Below, one piece after another: positions 7,838-15,989 of a stretch of DNA of 44,638 nt. This DNA is from Bacteroidales bacterium (lineage in GTDB: Bacteria > Bacteroidota > Bacteroidia > Bacteroidales > UBA932): the NCBI GenBank assembly GCA_017627255.1, contig JAGAHD010000184.1, positions 1 to 44,638 on the forward strand, written 5' to 3'. The stretch's first letter is position 1. Each line of letters starts with the position of its first letter. A model generated the notes under the pieces. The model saw nothing but the letters and a program-made list of their open reading frames with translations, ran no database searches and had not been told where the DNA came from. The position numbers and the translations under genes were made by a program.

Positions 7838-8772
7838 AGTCCCAGCTTCCTGCGGAAATAGGCGATCACCGGATCCAGGCCTTCGTCCAGGGAGACCTTC
7901 GGCGCCCAGCCGAGTTTTCCCCGGGCCAGGGTGATGTCCGGCCGGCGCATTTTCGGGTCGTCGGACGGCAGCGGACGGAACACGATCCGGCTCCGGCTAC
8001 CCGTCTTGGAAAGGATCTTCTCCGCCAGTTCCAGCATGGTGAACTCGCCCGGGTTGCCGATATTGACGGGGCCCGTAAACGAATCGTCCGTCGCCATCAT
8101 CCGGATCATGCCCTCGATGAGGTCGCTTACATACTGGAACGACCGGGTCTGGGATCCGTCCCCATAGATGGTGAGGTCTTCCCCGCGCAGCGCCTGCACG
8201 ACAAAATTGGAAATCACCCGCCCGTCGTCGACCGCCATCCGGGGGCCGTACGTGTTGAAAATCCGGATCACCTTGATCCGGACGCCATGAATACGGTGAT
8301 AGTCAAAGAAAAGCGACTCCGCCACCCGCTTTCCTTCGTCGTAGCAGGAACGGATGCCGATGGGATTCACATTGCCGCGATAGCTCTCCACCTGCGGGTG
8401 GACTGCAGGATCGCCGTACACCTCCGACGTCGAGGCCTGAAGGATCCTGGCACCTGTACGCTTGGCAATGCCCAGCATGTGGAAAGCCCCGAACATGGAG
8501 GTCTTGGTGGTCTGGATGGGGTCGTACTGGTAATAGACCGGTGAAGCGGGACAGGCAAGGTTGTAGATTTCATCCACCTCCACCCTATAAGGCTCGGTGA
8601 CATCATGACGGACCAGCTCGAATCCCGGATGGCCGATCAGATGCCACACGTTCTCTTTCGAACCGCTGTAGAAATTGTCGAGGCAGATCACGGAGTTCCC
8701 CTCTTCCAGCAGGCGTTCGCAAAGGTGCGAACCCACGAAACCGGCACCGCCGGTGACTAGGATCTGTTTCAT
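7834..8772 (-). CDS. UDP-glucuronate decarboxylase (UDP-xylose synthase)
   Basis: This is an extended SDR enzyme that oxidises and decarboxylates UDP-glucuronate to UDP-xylose using bound NAD. It has the [11 protein letters not shown] nucleotide motif at 7-17, the family-specific [20 protein letters not shown] at 70-89, STSEVYGDP at 114-122 and the catalytic pair Tyr144 and Lys148 in [17 protein letters not shown] and [13 protein letters not shown] follow. The length of 312 residues is typical of bacterial UXS. UDP-xylose is presumably a donor for one of the neighbouring transferases. No UDP-glucose dehydrogenase is present in the window, so UDP-glucuronate must come from elsewhere. ATGA overlaps link it to genes on both sides. 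Confidence 0.93.
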   Translation of the reverse strand: MKQILVTGGAGFVGSHLCERLLEEGNSVICLDNFYSGSKENVWHLIGHPGFELVRHDVTEPYRVEVDEIYNLACPASPVYYQYDPIQTTKTSMFGAFHMLGIAKRTGARILQASTSEVYGDPAVHPQVESYRGNVNPIGIRSCYDEGKRVAESLFFDYHRIHGVRIKVIRIFNTYGPRMAVDDGRVISNFVVQALRGEDLTIYGDGSQTRSFQYVSDLIEGMIRMMATDDSFTGPVNIGNPGEFTMLELAEKILSKTGSRSRIVFRPLPSDDPKMRRPDITLARGKLGWAPKVSLDEGLDPVIAYFRRKLGL

Positions 8773-9437
8773 CGCCGGGCCGCTTTAAGACGTTCGCGGA
8801 GCACGGCCGCATAATCCTTGAATTCCACCTTGCCGTCGGTTTTCCCGAAATTGGAGCGGTGGATGCGCCGGTCGGTGGCCACTACATCCAGTTTCCGCAC
8901 CGGAAGTCCCAGGGCATCCAGACGGGTCTGCCACTCGATGATCTCTCCGGTGTGGAGGGATTCCGTAAACGGGCCGATCGCATCCAGCGCAGACTTCCGC
9001 ATCAAGACAGCCCCCGTAAAAAGGCCCCAGTAGGCGTCAGGCCGGACCACCGTGCCGGGCAGGGCATCGATTTCCGGAGACAGGAAATCCTTCACCTTCG
9101 CCTGAACGGCGGCAAGGGAAGGATCCGCCTCCAAGGCTTCAAGGAGCGTTTTCAACACGCCCGGCCGCATCCGGTCGTCATGGTCCATGAAAAGGATATA
9201 CGCTCCCCGGGCAGCGGCCACACCGGTATTCTTGGCGGCCACCTGCCCGCGAGACGTATCATGGCGGAGAACCCGGCAGCCCATGGACGCGGCCAATGCG
9301 GCTGTCCCGTCGGTGGAACCGTCATCCACGACGATGATTTCCAGGTCCATCCCCTGACTCCGGAGGCTTTCCAGCGCTTCCCGGAGGTAGTTCGTGCCAT
9401 TCTTGACCGGCACGACTACGGAAATGAAGTTATTCAT
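8769..9437 (-). CDS. Short GT2-family glycosyltransferase
   Basis: This GT-A fold inverting transferase is only 222 residues long and lacks the long C-terminal arm of its neighbours. It shows VVVPVKNG at 7-14, the nucleotide-binding [10 protein letters not shown] at 36-45 and a metal-binding DHD at 85-87 (written MDHDDRM, where most relatives have DxDD). [14 protein letters not shown] and a [11 protein letters not shown] segment follow. In GT2 enzymes the Glu in such a segment can serve as base, but this is inference. The 27-base gap in front of it is the largest within the operon and shows no promoter motif. It sits directly before the UDP-xylose synthase gene, making it one candidate xylosyltransferase. 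Confidence 0.88.
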   Translation of the reverse strand: MNNFISVVVPVKNGTNYLREALESLRSQGMDLEIIVVDDGSTDGTAALAASMGCRVLRHDTSRGQVAAKNTGVAAARGAYILFMDHDDRMRPGVLKTLLEALEADPSLAAVQAKVKDFLSPEIDALPGTVVRPDAYWGLFTGAVLMRKSALDAIGPFTESLHTGEIIEWQTRLDALGLPVRKLDVVATDRRIHRSNFGKTDGKVEFKDYAAVLRERLKAARR

Positions 9438-9464
9438 AGTAGAGTATAAGTGGTTCGATAACTA

Positions 9465-10373
9465 TCAATGTATAAGACGATATACAGTCGTTTTCACGAA
9501 GAGGGGGACGGCCCGTTTCAGGCGGAACCGCAAGCGTCCTGCCTTTACTTCCAGGGAAGAACGGACCCTTGTCCACCTCCCGGCATGTTTTCCCTCCCCG
9601 TAAAGACGGGCGATTTTACCGGCTTCGCCAAGGTAGGGGTCTTCCCGCGTAAAACGGGTACCCCAGTGAACCAGGAGTTGGCTCATGCCCCACACGTTGT
9701 CCGGGCAATAACGCCAGCGGAACCGCAGCTTTCCCCCGGACAGGTCCATGGAAAGGATCTCGGATTCCGGATAATAACAGAAAACCCCGGACCAGGTTTC
9801 CTCCGGGTAGAAACGGTGAACGGCACAGGCGAACGAGAGCAGCGCCTCGTCGGAATACAGGTTGAAATGGTACTCCTCGAAATGTTGGAAAACATCGCGG
9901 CAAGTTGCCAGAAAAGACGGAAACGCCTCGCCATGACGAAGAAAATAGATGCCGCCCTGGCACACAATCTGGCACGTCAGATCCTTGGCGTACGGTCCGG
10001 CATATTCCGGCAAAAACCACCCCTGGGGATCGTCCAGCGGCAGTACCCGCCCGAGTACACAGAAATCAGGCGCCCGCCGGAACCGTTTCCAGAGCAGATT
10101 CAAGTCCCTGTAGGCCAAACTGTCCGCATCGATAAAAATATTCTCGTCATAAGGGGCATGCCAGACGAACAGCATCTTGTCCCAGACGTCACACCGCGCA
10201 TCCGGACACACGATGACATCGTCAAAATCAACCGTATATTCGTTTTCCCGGTCGCACAGGAGTGCGAAGGGCATCGGCCTCGCAGCATGGTACCGGTAAG
10301 AAAGGAGCAAGTTATGGGCAAGGACATAATATTCCCCCTTCCCCGTAGCGACCGTGACAAAACCCTGTTTCAT
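9465..10373 (-). CDS. Putative GT-A glycosyltransferase
   Basis: The 302-residue protein resembles nucleotide-sugar transferases with a single GT-A domain. It opens with FVTVATGKGEYYVLAHNLLLSYR-like sequence typical of GT8-related enzymes. It has a DxD metal motif, IDADSLAYRD, with Asp82 and Asp84. A later segment, QGGIYFLRHGEAFPSF, and a SDEALLSFA helix occupy the places where such enzymes bind donor and acceptor. LVHWGTRF near residue 250 could supply the C-terminal His. The family assignment is not certain. The start overlaps the stop of the upstream GT2 gene (ATGA). The sugar is unknown. Confidence 0.7.
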   Translation of the reverse strand: MKQGFVTVATGKGEYYVLAHNLLLSYRYHAARPMPFALLCDRENEYTVDFDDVIVCPDARCDVWDKMLFVWHAPYDENIFIDADSLAYRDLNLLWKRFRRAPDFCVLGRVLPLDDPQGWFLPEYAGPYAKDLTCQIVCQGGIYFLRHGEAFPSFLATCRDVFQHFEEYHFNLYSDEALLSFACAVHRFYPEETWSGVFCYYPESEILSMDLSGGKLRFRWRYCPDNVWGMSQLLVHWGTRFTREDPYLGEAGKIARLYGEGKHAGRWTRVRSSLEVKAGRLRFRLKRAVPLFVKTTVYRLIH

Positions 10374-11356
10374 CTAGCCCCTTTCATTTTTTGCCGGATA
10401 TACTCAACCGCGAGATTGGGGTTGTGCCGCGCCCGGAATGCGGCATAGTCCTGACTGGAACAGACCGCTTCCAGCAGGAGCAGGTCGTGTCCCGTATACA
10501 TTTCCGGATGGCGGCTTACCTGAGGCTCTATTTCCATGAGAAAAGAGCGGATGAAATCGAACTTTTCCTCCGAGTCGACCAGCATCGGCCCGGCATAGAA
10601 CAGTTTCATCCCTTCGGTCGGAATCCCGCGCCGGCCCAGTTCCTCAACCAGCAACCGGAAACTCTGCAGGTAGTAAAAGCCCTTTTCCCCGCCCTGATGG
10701 ACGAAAGAGCCCTCCCGCTGCCGGTAATGGTGAAAGGGGCCGCAGAAGATGTAGCTTTTCTCCTGCAGGACCTCGGCCAGGCCGGTGAAATAGATGTCTT
10801 CGGCTCCACCCTTCACGTCAGGAAAAAGGATATGATTGTCCTCCAAATACTTCCGCCGATAAAGACGGGTCCATACAAGTGGTTGGAACCAGCCCTGCAC
10901 CTGAATCGGATCATAGTCGCCGGCCTCCTCCCGGATGAAGCCCCAGCGGCCTCCGGGAAGGGCAGGATGTCCTTCTCCATATTCTTTCAGGTAATTCGCA
11001 TTCAGGACCTGGCCCCTCCCGGTCTTGCACGCCTCGCGGACCATCGCCGCCAGGTAATCCGGATCGATCCAATCGTCCGAATCCAGAAAATACACGAATT
11101 CGCCCCGCGCGGCGGAGAGGCCGGCGTTCCGGGCGGCGGAAACGCCGCTGTTCCTTGCAAAGAAAATGCACCGGATCCGGGGATCCTTCTCCGCCCACAT
11201 CCGAAGCAGGGCGGCGGTCCCGTCCGTGGAAGCATCGTCGACACAAAGGACCTCAATGTCACGATAAGTCTGCCCTGCAACGGATTCCAGGCACGTTTCC
11301 AGATACGGCGCCGTATTATAACAGGGTATTACGACCGACAAAACCGGAACGCTCAT
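10370..11356 (-). CDS. GT2-family glycosyltransferase (paralog group A)
   Basis: This 328-residue inverting GT2 enzyme has VLSVVIPCYNTAPYLE at 5-20, VDDASTDGT at 39-47, NSGVSAARNAGL at 69-80 and the metal-binding LDSDDW at 91-96. The C-terminal half contains EDIYFTGLAEVL and the group-specific FYAGP, EEKFDFIRSFLM and RARHNPNLAVEYIRQ segments. The next two GT2 proteins upstream share these, so the three are tandem paralogs. I chose the ATG at 11356, which overlaps the stop of the FkbM gene (ATGA). A longer in-frame reading from 11536 only adds sequence antisense in character to GT2 proteins. The substrate is unknown. Confidence 0.92.
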   Translation of the reverse strand: MSVPVLSVVIPCYNTAPYLETCLESVAGQTYRDIEVLCVDDASTDGTAALLRMWAEKDPRIRCIFFARNSGVSAARNAGLSAARGEFVYFLDSDDWIDPDYLAAMVREACKTGRGQVLNANYLKEYGEGHPALPGGRWGFIREEAGDYDPIQVQGWFQPLVWTRLYRRKYLEDNHILFPDVKGGAEDIYFTGLAEVLQEKSYIFCGPFHHYRQREGSFVHQGGEKGFYYLQSFRLLVEELGRRGIPTEGMKLFYAGPMLVDSEEKFDFIRSFLMEIEPQVSRHPEMYTGHDLLLLEAVCSSQDYAAFRARHNPNLAVEYIRQKMKGAR

Positions 11357-12492
11357 GATGTTTTCCTTTTTGCTTTCATCATCTGATACAGGCGGGCCGC
11401 CCTGGGAAGCCTCCACTTTTGGACGTCCATGCCGACCGGTTCCTCCCGGACACTGGCGAAAAGGACCGTCTCCAGGTCGGTCCCGCTGTAGTGGCGAATC
11501 CAGAAACGGTATTCCGGTACCAGGGACAGGATCCATGCCGGGATGTCAAGGATATCCCAGCGTTTATGGTACAAGCAGACGGCAAGACGGGGCCGGTCCC
11601 GGAGAATCAGTCCCCGGGCGCCTTCCAGGGCAGGAAGTTCGCTGCCCTCGATATCCATTTTCAAAAACGTGACCGGTTCTCTCACCAAATGGTCCAACCG
11701 GTCTGCACAGACCGGAATCCCTCCCTCTTCCGTGACGGCGGAACTGTCGCCATCCACCTGGAAAGACAACGTCTCTTCCCGATTCCAGGCCGCATAGGGA
11801 AGAATCTCCACCCCGTGCATTCCCTCCGTCCTGCGGCGGATGACCGCCTCCATCTCCTCCAGGGGTTCCAGGGCAAACACTTTCCGGTACTGCCCTCCCG
11901 TCCATGTACGGAAATCCAGCAGGCTCTGTCCGTCATAGGCGCCGGCATCCACGAACGTCTCTTCGCCAGAAGGTGCGAACACATCAAAATACTGCATCGG
12001 TTTGTTGATGCTCACAAGCCCCCGCGATGATGAGGGGACCCAGATCCGCTGCCCGGAAATGCCGCTGCCCAAAAGCATTTCCCGGACAGAGAGCGCCCGG
12101 GAGGGACAGCAGATGACGATGACGGCCCTCCGGAAGGGTTCCCTCTCGAGAGCCTCCGGCCCCACTACGGGAAGCCCCTCAAAGCGGGATTCCCGTCCGG
12201 AAGGGTTATCCTCCACAAATGCCAGGACATCCATGCCGGCCAGGGAGAGAATCGCCCGGTTGCGCCGCCCTGTCTTTCCGGCCCCGTAGAGAACAACCTC
12301 CCGGGTCCCGTTGCGGACGAGAATGTCCTGCATCTCATAATTGACGAAATACCCGTCCCGGACCAGGGGATGCAACGCCTCGGTGAAGGCGTCGTAGTCC
12401 TGTGTCTCCGCATACCGGAGCCGCACCTCGAAAAGGGAACGGGAAAGGTCGTCCTGCAGGCGGGAACGGATCAGTTTTTCCTTGTCATACAT
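11353..12492 (-). CDS. FkbM-family methyltransferase with N-terminal Rossmann-like domain
   Basis: Two regions can be seen in this 379-residue protein. Residues about 60-160 resemble a small nucleotide-binding fold, with VVLYGAGKTGRRNRAILSL at 66-84 and FVEDNPSGRESRFEGLPVV after it. This layout resembles sugar-acyltransferase N-terminal domains of the PglD type. Residues about 165-379 form an FkbM-type SAM-dependent O-methyltransferase, with ETFVDAGAYDGQS at 178-190 and the signature FLKMDIEGSE at 276-285. It probably methylates a sugar hydroxyl of the polymer or of a lipid-linked intermediate. The ATG at 12492 overlaps the previous stop by eight bases. The role of the N-terminal domain is unknown. 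Confidence 0.85.
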   Translation of the reverse strand: MYDKEKLIRSRLQDDLSRSLFEVRLRYAETQDYDAFTEALHPLVRDGYFVNYEMQDILVRNGTREVVLYGAGKTGRRNRAILSLAGMDVLAFVEDNPSGRESRFEGLPVVGPEALEREPFRRAVIVICCPSRALSVREMLLGSGISGQRIWVPSSSRGLVSINKPMQYFDVFAPSGEETFVDAGAYDGQSLLDFRTWTGGQYRKVFALEPLEEMEAVIRRRTEGMHGVEILPYAAWNREETLSFQVDGDSSAVTEEGGIPVCADRLDHLVREPVTFLKMDIEGSELPALEGARGLILRDRPRLAVCLYHKRWDILDIPAWILSLVPEYRFWIRHYSGTDLETVLFASVREEPVGMDVQKWRLPRAARLYQMMKAKRKTS

Positions 12493-13474
12493 GGGCTTTG
12501 GGCATCCGGCTCCGGATGAATGCAACGGAAATGTTGGGATTGTAACGGGCACGGAAACCGGCATACGCCCCGCTGCCGCAGACGGCCTCCATCAGGAACA
12601 CGTCGACCGGCGCATAGAGTTCCCGATGGCGAAGGACCTCTTCCCGGATTGTCAGGAAAAAGGGACGGATGGCGTCAAATTTCTCCGCAGTATCCAGGAC
12701 GACGGGACCGGCATAAAAGAGGCGAAGCCCTTCCGTTGCGATCTTCCGCTCTCCGAACTCACTATACAAATCCTTGAAACTAAGAATGTTGTAATACGGT
12801 ATATCCTTAAACCGAAGAAGGGATCCCGGCCGTTGCAGGTAGTGATACCCCGGTCCCCGGAAGACATGGATGCTTTCCTGCATCATGCCGGCGAGGCCGG
12901 TGAACCAGATGTCTTCCGTCCCGTTGTGGATCCCGGGTCCGGGAAAACGGAGATGGTTCCGCCTCAGGAAAGACCTCCGGTACAGGCGGGTCCAGACCGT
13001 CGGGGGAAACCGGTTCAGCACGGTACGGACAGGATACCGGTCCGGCTTCTCGCCGAGAAAACCGAAATCGCCGCTTACGGACCGCTTCCCCGTTTCCGGA
13101 AACTCTTCATAATACGTGGCGTTCACGACGATGTCTTCGCCGCTTTCCTCCGCCTCGGCGACCATTGCCGCCAGATAGTCCGGATCGAGCCAGTCGTCGG
13201 AGTCCAGAAAATAAACATATTCCCCCCGGGCGGCGTCGAGGCCCTCGTTCCGGGCGGCGGATACCCCCCGGTTTCCAGGGAAACGGATCAGATGAAGACG
13301 TTTTTCTTCCCGGGCCATCGCTTCGAGGAGGGCGGCAGAACCGTCCGTGGAAGCATCGTCCACACAGATGATTTCAATATCCCGGAGCGTTTGCTCCCTG
13401 ACGGAGCCGATGGTCCGGGGAAGAAAGGCCTCCACGTTGTGGACGGGGATGATGACGGATACTTTCGGAATCAT
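12485..13474 (-). CDS. GT2-family glycosyltransferase (paralog group A)
   Basis: This 329-residue GT2 enzyme has VSVIIPVHNVEAFLPR at 5-20, VDDASTDGS at 38-46, NRGVSAARNEGL and the metal site LDSDDW at 90-95. The C-terminal arm includes EDIWFTGLAGMM, LFYAGPVVLDTAEKFDAIRP and RARYNPNISVAFIRSRM. It aligns along its whole length with the two neighbouring GT2 proteins, which points to tandem duplication. The start was taken at the ATG at 13474, four bases after the upstream stop; an upstream in-frame ATG at 13540 would lie inside the preceding gene. The acceptor and donor sugars are unknown. Confidence 0.92.
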   Translation of the reverse strand: MIPKVSVIIPVHNVEAFLPRTIGSVREQTLRDIEIICVDDASTDGSAALLEAMAREEKRLHLIRFPGNRGVSAARNEGLDAARGEYVYFLDSDDWLDPDYLAAMVAEAEESGEDIVVNATYYEEFPETGKRSVSGDFGFLGEKPDRYPVRTVLNRFPPTVWTRLYRRSFLRRNHLRFPGPGIHNGTEDIWFTGLAGMMQESIHVFRGPGYHYLQRPGSLLRFKDIPYYNILSFKDLYSEFGERKIATEGLRLFYAGPVVLDTAEKFDAIRPFFLTIREEVLRHRELYAPVDVFLMEAVCGSGAYAGFRARYNPNISVAFIRSRMPKAHV

Positions 13475-13478
13475 ACAT

Positions 13479-14459
13479 CTAGGGTTTTGATGGGGAAACA
13501 CTCCGGGCATTCCGGATGAAACCGGCGATATAGTTTGCACCGTAACGCTGTTGGAAATCCCCGTAGGAGGCGCTTCCCGTCACCGCGTCAAGCAACAGTT
13601 TGTCAAACCCGAAATACCAACCCGCGTGCTCCCGTACCAGCGGGGCGATCTTATGGAAGAACCGGCGCAGGAAGAGGAACTTCTCCTCCGTGTCTACCCG
13701 AAGGTCCGGTCCGGCATAGAACAGGCGGAGATCCGAAACAGGATACCCCCGCATGACGAGGGCGTCGAACAGCCTGTCATAATTCTGCAGCGCCCGGAAG
13801 CGGCTCTCCGATGCACGGCTCAATGAGCCTTCCCGCTGGAAATAATGGTACATGGGGCCTGTGAAAAGATAACTCCGCCGCTGAAGCACTTCTGCCAGAC
13901 CGGTAAAATAAATGTCTTCTGCACAGCGGAGATCATCCGGGAATCGGATATCATTGTCCTTCAGGTAGGAACGCCGGTAAAGCCGGGTCCACAAGGCCGG
14001 AAGGAACCAGCCGGAAACGACCGCCGGAGTATAGTATCCGTCTCCCCGGACAAAATCGGCGGGAAACGCCGGGGCCTGTCTCCCGTCTTCCCATTCCAGG
14101 ATGTACGACCGGTTGATGACGACATCTCCTCCTGTCTTTTCCGCCCGGAGGACCATGGCTTCCAGATAGTCCGGATCCATCCAGTCGTCCGAGTCGAGAA
14201 AATACACATACTCTCCCCCGGCCGCGTCAAGACCGGCATTCCGGGACGCAGCGGCGCCCCGGTTTTCCCCGAAAGAAAGGATCCGGATCCGGCTGTCCCG
14301 AGCGGCCCGTTTCTCCAGGATGGATCCGGATTCATCCGTCGATCCGTCCTCGATACAGAGGATCTCGATATCAGAAAGCGTCTGCCGCAGCACCGCATCC
14401 AGGCATCGGTCCAGCCAGGGTGCGGTGTTGAAGACAGGAATGATGACGCTTACTTTCAT
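13479..14459 (-). CDS. GT2-family glycosyltransferase (paralog group A)
   Basis: This is the third member of a tandem GT2 trio, 326 residues long. It has VSVIIPVFNTAPWLDRCL at 3-20, IEDGSTDESGS (Glu-Asp in place of the usual Asp-Asp) at 36-46, NRGAAASRNAGL and LDSDDW at 88-93. EDIYFTGLAEVLQRRSYLF and the FYAGP, EEKFLFLRRFFHK segments match its paralogs. The C-terminus (FQQRYGANYIAGFIRN) is the most divergent. Its ATG overlaps the stop of the PqqD-like gene (ATGA), so translation of the peptide-modification cassette is coupled to it. The Asp-to-Glu change is conservative and the enzyme is probably active. Confidence 0.92.
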   Translation of the reverse strand: MKVSVIIPVFNTAPWLDRCLDAVLRQTLSDIEILCIEDGSTDESGSILEKRAARDSRIRILSFGENRGAAASRNAGLDAAGGEYVYFLDSDDWMDPDYLEAMVLRAEKTGGDVVINRSYILEWEDGRQAPAFPADFVRGDGYYTPAVVSGWFLPALWTRLYRRSYLKDNDIRFPDDLRCAEDIYFTGLAEVLQRRSYLFTGPMYHYFQREGSLSRASESRFRALQNYDRLFDALVMRGYPVSDLRLFYAGPDLRVDTEEKFLFLRRFFHKIAPLVREHAGWYFGFDKLLLDAVTGSASYGDFQQRYGANYIAGFIRNARSVSPSKP

Positions 14460-14878
14460 TTCTCCGGCTGCCAGCCTTCGTCTTCCTTCACTTCGTGAAT
14501 CGGATCCGCAAACAGAAGTTCTTGTACGTCACGGTATTCCTGGCACTCCGGGACAAAGTTGTCCGCTTTGGCATCTTGGACATTCAACACGGCCGGACGG
14601 GATGAAGCAGTACCGGGAATCACGATTTCGAAGCCGGTCAAGGTATCAAAGAAGGCCTGCAGGGAAGATTCTATCCCATCCGGAACGCCTTCCATCGACC
14701 GGGCCGCCGAAAGGATGTCCGCCGTCGAAGACCCGGCCATCAGGTTTTCAAAAATGGACGTTCCGAAACCGTTCATCCCATAATAGAGGCCGGTAACGGC
14801 GTTGATGATGATGGCGGTGCCATCGGTAATGTCGGCGAACATTTTCGCCTCGTTGAGCTGATAATTGACAGTTTCCAT
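14456..14878 (-). CDS. PqqD-like peptide-binding protein with precursor-like C-terminal tail
   Basis: The 140-residue protein has a PqqD fold at about 1-88. It contains the pattern NYQLNEAKMFADITDGTAI, then INAVTGLYYGMNGFGTSIFE, then a helical part ending in a LTGFEIV strand. PqqD domains bind the leaders of ribosomally made peptides and hand them to modifying enzymes. Beyond the fold is a tail of about 40 residues ending VQELLFADPIHEVKEDEGW and six more residues. It looks like a short peptide substrate fused to its own binding domain. It is preceded by an HprK-like kinase gene and a nucleotidyltransferase gene. I used the ATG at 14878; a longer reading from 14917 adds residues overlapping the kinase gene. 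The true substrate is unknown. Confidence 0.82.
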   Translation of the reverse strand: METVNYQLNEAKMFADITDGTAIIINAVTGLYYGMNGFGTSIFENLMAGSSTADILSAARSMEGVPDGIESSLQAFFDTLTGFEIVIPGTASSRPAVLNVQDAKADNFVPECQEYRDVQELLFADPIHEVKEDEGWQPEK

Positions 14879-14883
14879 AGTTT

Positions 14884-15981
14884 CTATTTGAGTCCTGCGG
14901 CAAATGTCCGCAGGCATTCCACATTCTTGAATATATCCGGAGAGAGGATGATTTTGTAAAAAGGCATTCCCTGCAGCATTCCGATGAGTTTACGGATTGC
15001 CTCCGAATTTTTCTGTGCCTGCATCAGGCTGGTACTGTACATGTTCTGGGCGACCGTAGAGTGAACCAGATGGATCATCGCCTTCCCCTTTTCCGCGTCT
15101 GAACACGGACGAACGGACGGCTCTGCGGCATCCGGTGTTATCTCCGGAAAAAGGCAGGCCCGGACCGGATACCGGTAACGGACTTGGTCCTGGTACCGGG
15201 AAATGTCAAACACATATTTCCCCTTCCAGTTTCCGATTCCCAGAAAGCGGGCTTTCCCCATGTCGTCATACAATGCATTGTACATTTTCGGAGACAACTT
15301 GATGATGGAATAGATGGGAGACGCCTCGAGCCGGTCGGCTTCCTGGTGCAGGATCAGATAGTCATCCGCCACATATTCAAACCCTTTGAGCATGGCCGTG
15401 ACGGTCAATGTGGACTTACCGCACTGCCCCCGGGCGCAGAGCAGCAGCCCGTTCCCGTCTATCCCGACACAAGCCCCATGGACCAGGCTGGACGAAGGCG
15501 TGTTCAGGATCCGATAAAAGAATTGTACGGCAAAGGATCCGTCCTGAAACCATTCTTCCAGGCTTTCCTTGTCACTCCCGAAGTAATAGGTATCACCGTC
15601 CGAGATGAGCACTGTTTTCTGCGCTTCTCCGGTCTCGGCAAAAGGGATCATAACCCCGTTCTCCCTGTAAAGGAGCATGGCGGAACCGTCCGTGTGCTCT
15701 TCTTCGGAAAGCCGGAGGACCCGGTGGAAAAAATCCGCCGGCCTGTCCTCTTTCCAGATGATCAGTGTCGCATCCGGATCTGCACAGGGCGCGGTCAATA
15801 CCCAAGGCAATTCCCGGTCTATGATCTGCAGCACATTCCCGTCGCAAACGAGCATCCGGACGGTTTTCAGCCCGCCCAGGTTCACGAAACGCTCTTCTGC
15901 ATGCCGGAGTTCCGTTGCCAGGTAACCCTCCAGGTAACCCACGCTTTTTCTATACTGGTCTTTACTGATAACTTCTAACAT
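14884..15981 (-). CDS. HprK-like P-loop kinase
   Basis: This 365-residue protein resembles HPr kinase/phosphorylase-related kinases that lie beside PqqD proteins. The C-terminal half has SLVHGACVGIDGNGLLLCA, a Walker A motif ARGQCGKST at about 183-191 and an acidic pair, YVADDYLIL, at about 204-212. This arrangement is characteristic of the HprK fold. The N-terminal half (1-165) is not recognisable and may bind the substrate. In lasso-peptide clusters, related kinases phosphorylate the precursor peptide; HPr itself is an unlikely target here. The ATG at 15981 lies eight bases after the nucleotidyltransferase stop. The reading from 16047 would overlap that gene and is rejected. Kinase activity is inferred from motifs only. 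Confidence 0.8.
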   Translation of the reverse strand: MLEVISKDQYRKSVGYLEGYLATELRHAEERFVNLGGLKTVRMLVCDGNVLQIIDRELPWVLTAPCADPDATLIIWKEDRPADFFHRVLRLSEEEHTDGSAMLLYRENGVMIPFAETGEAQKTVLISDGDTYYFGSDKESLEEWFQDGSFAVQFFYRILNTPSSSLVHGACVGIDGNGLLLCARGQCGKSTLTVTAMLKGFEYVADDYLILHQEADRLEASPIYSIIKLSPKMYNALYDDMGKARFLGIGNWKGKYVFDISRYQDQVRYRYPVRACLFPEITPDAAEPSVRPCSDAEKGKAMIHLVHSTVAQNMYSTSLMQAQKNSEAIRKLIGMLQGMPFYKIILSPDIFKNVECLRTFAAGLK

Positions 15982-15989
15982 ACTCCTGT

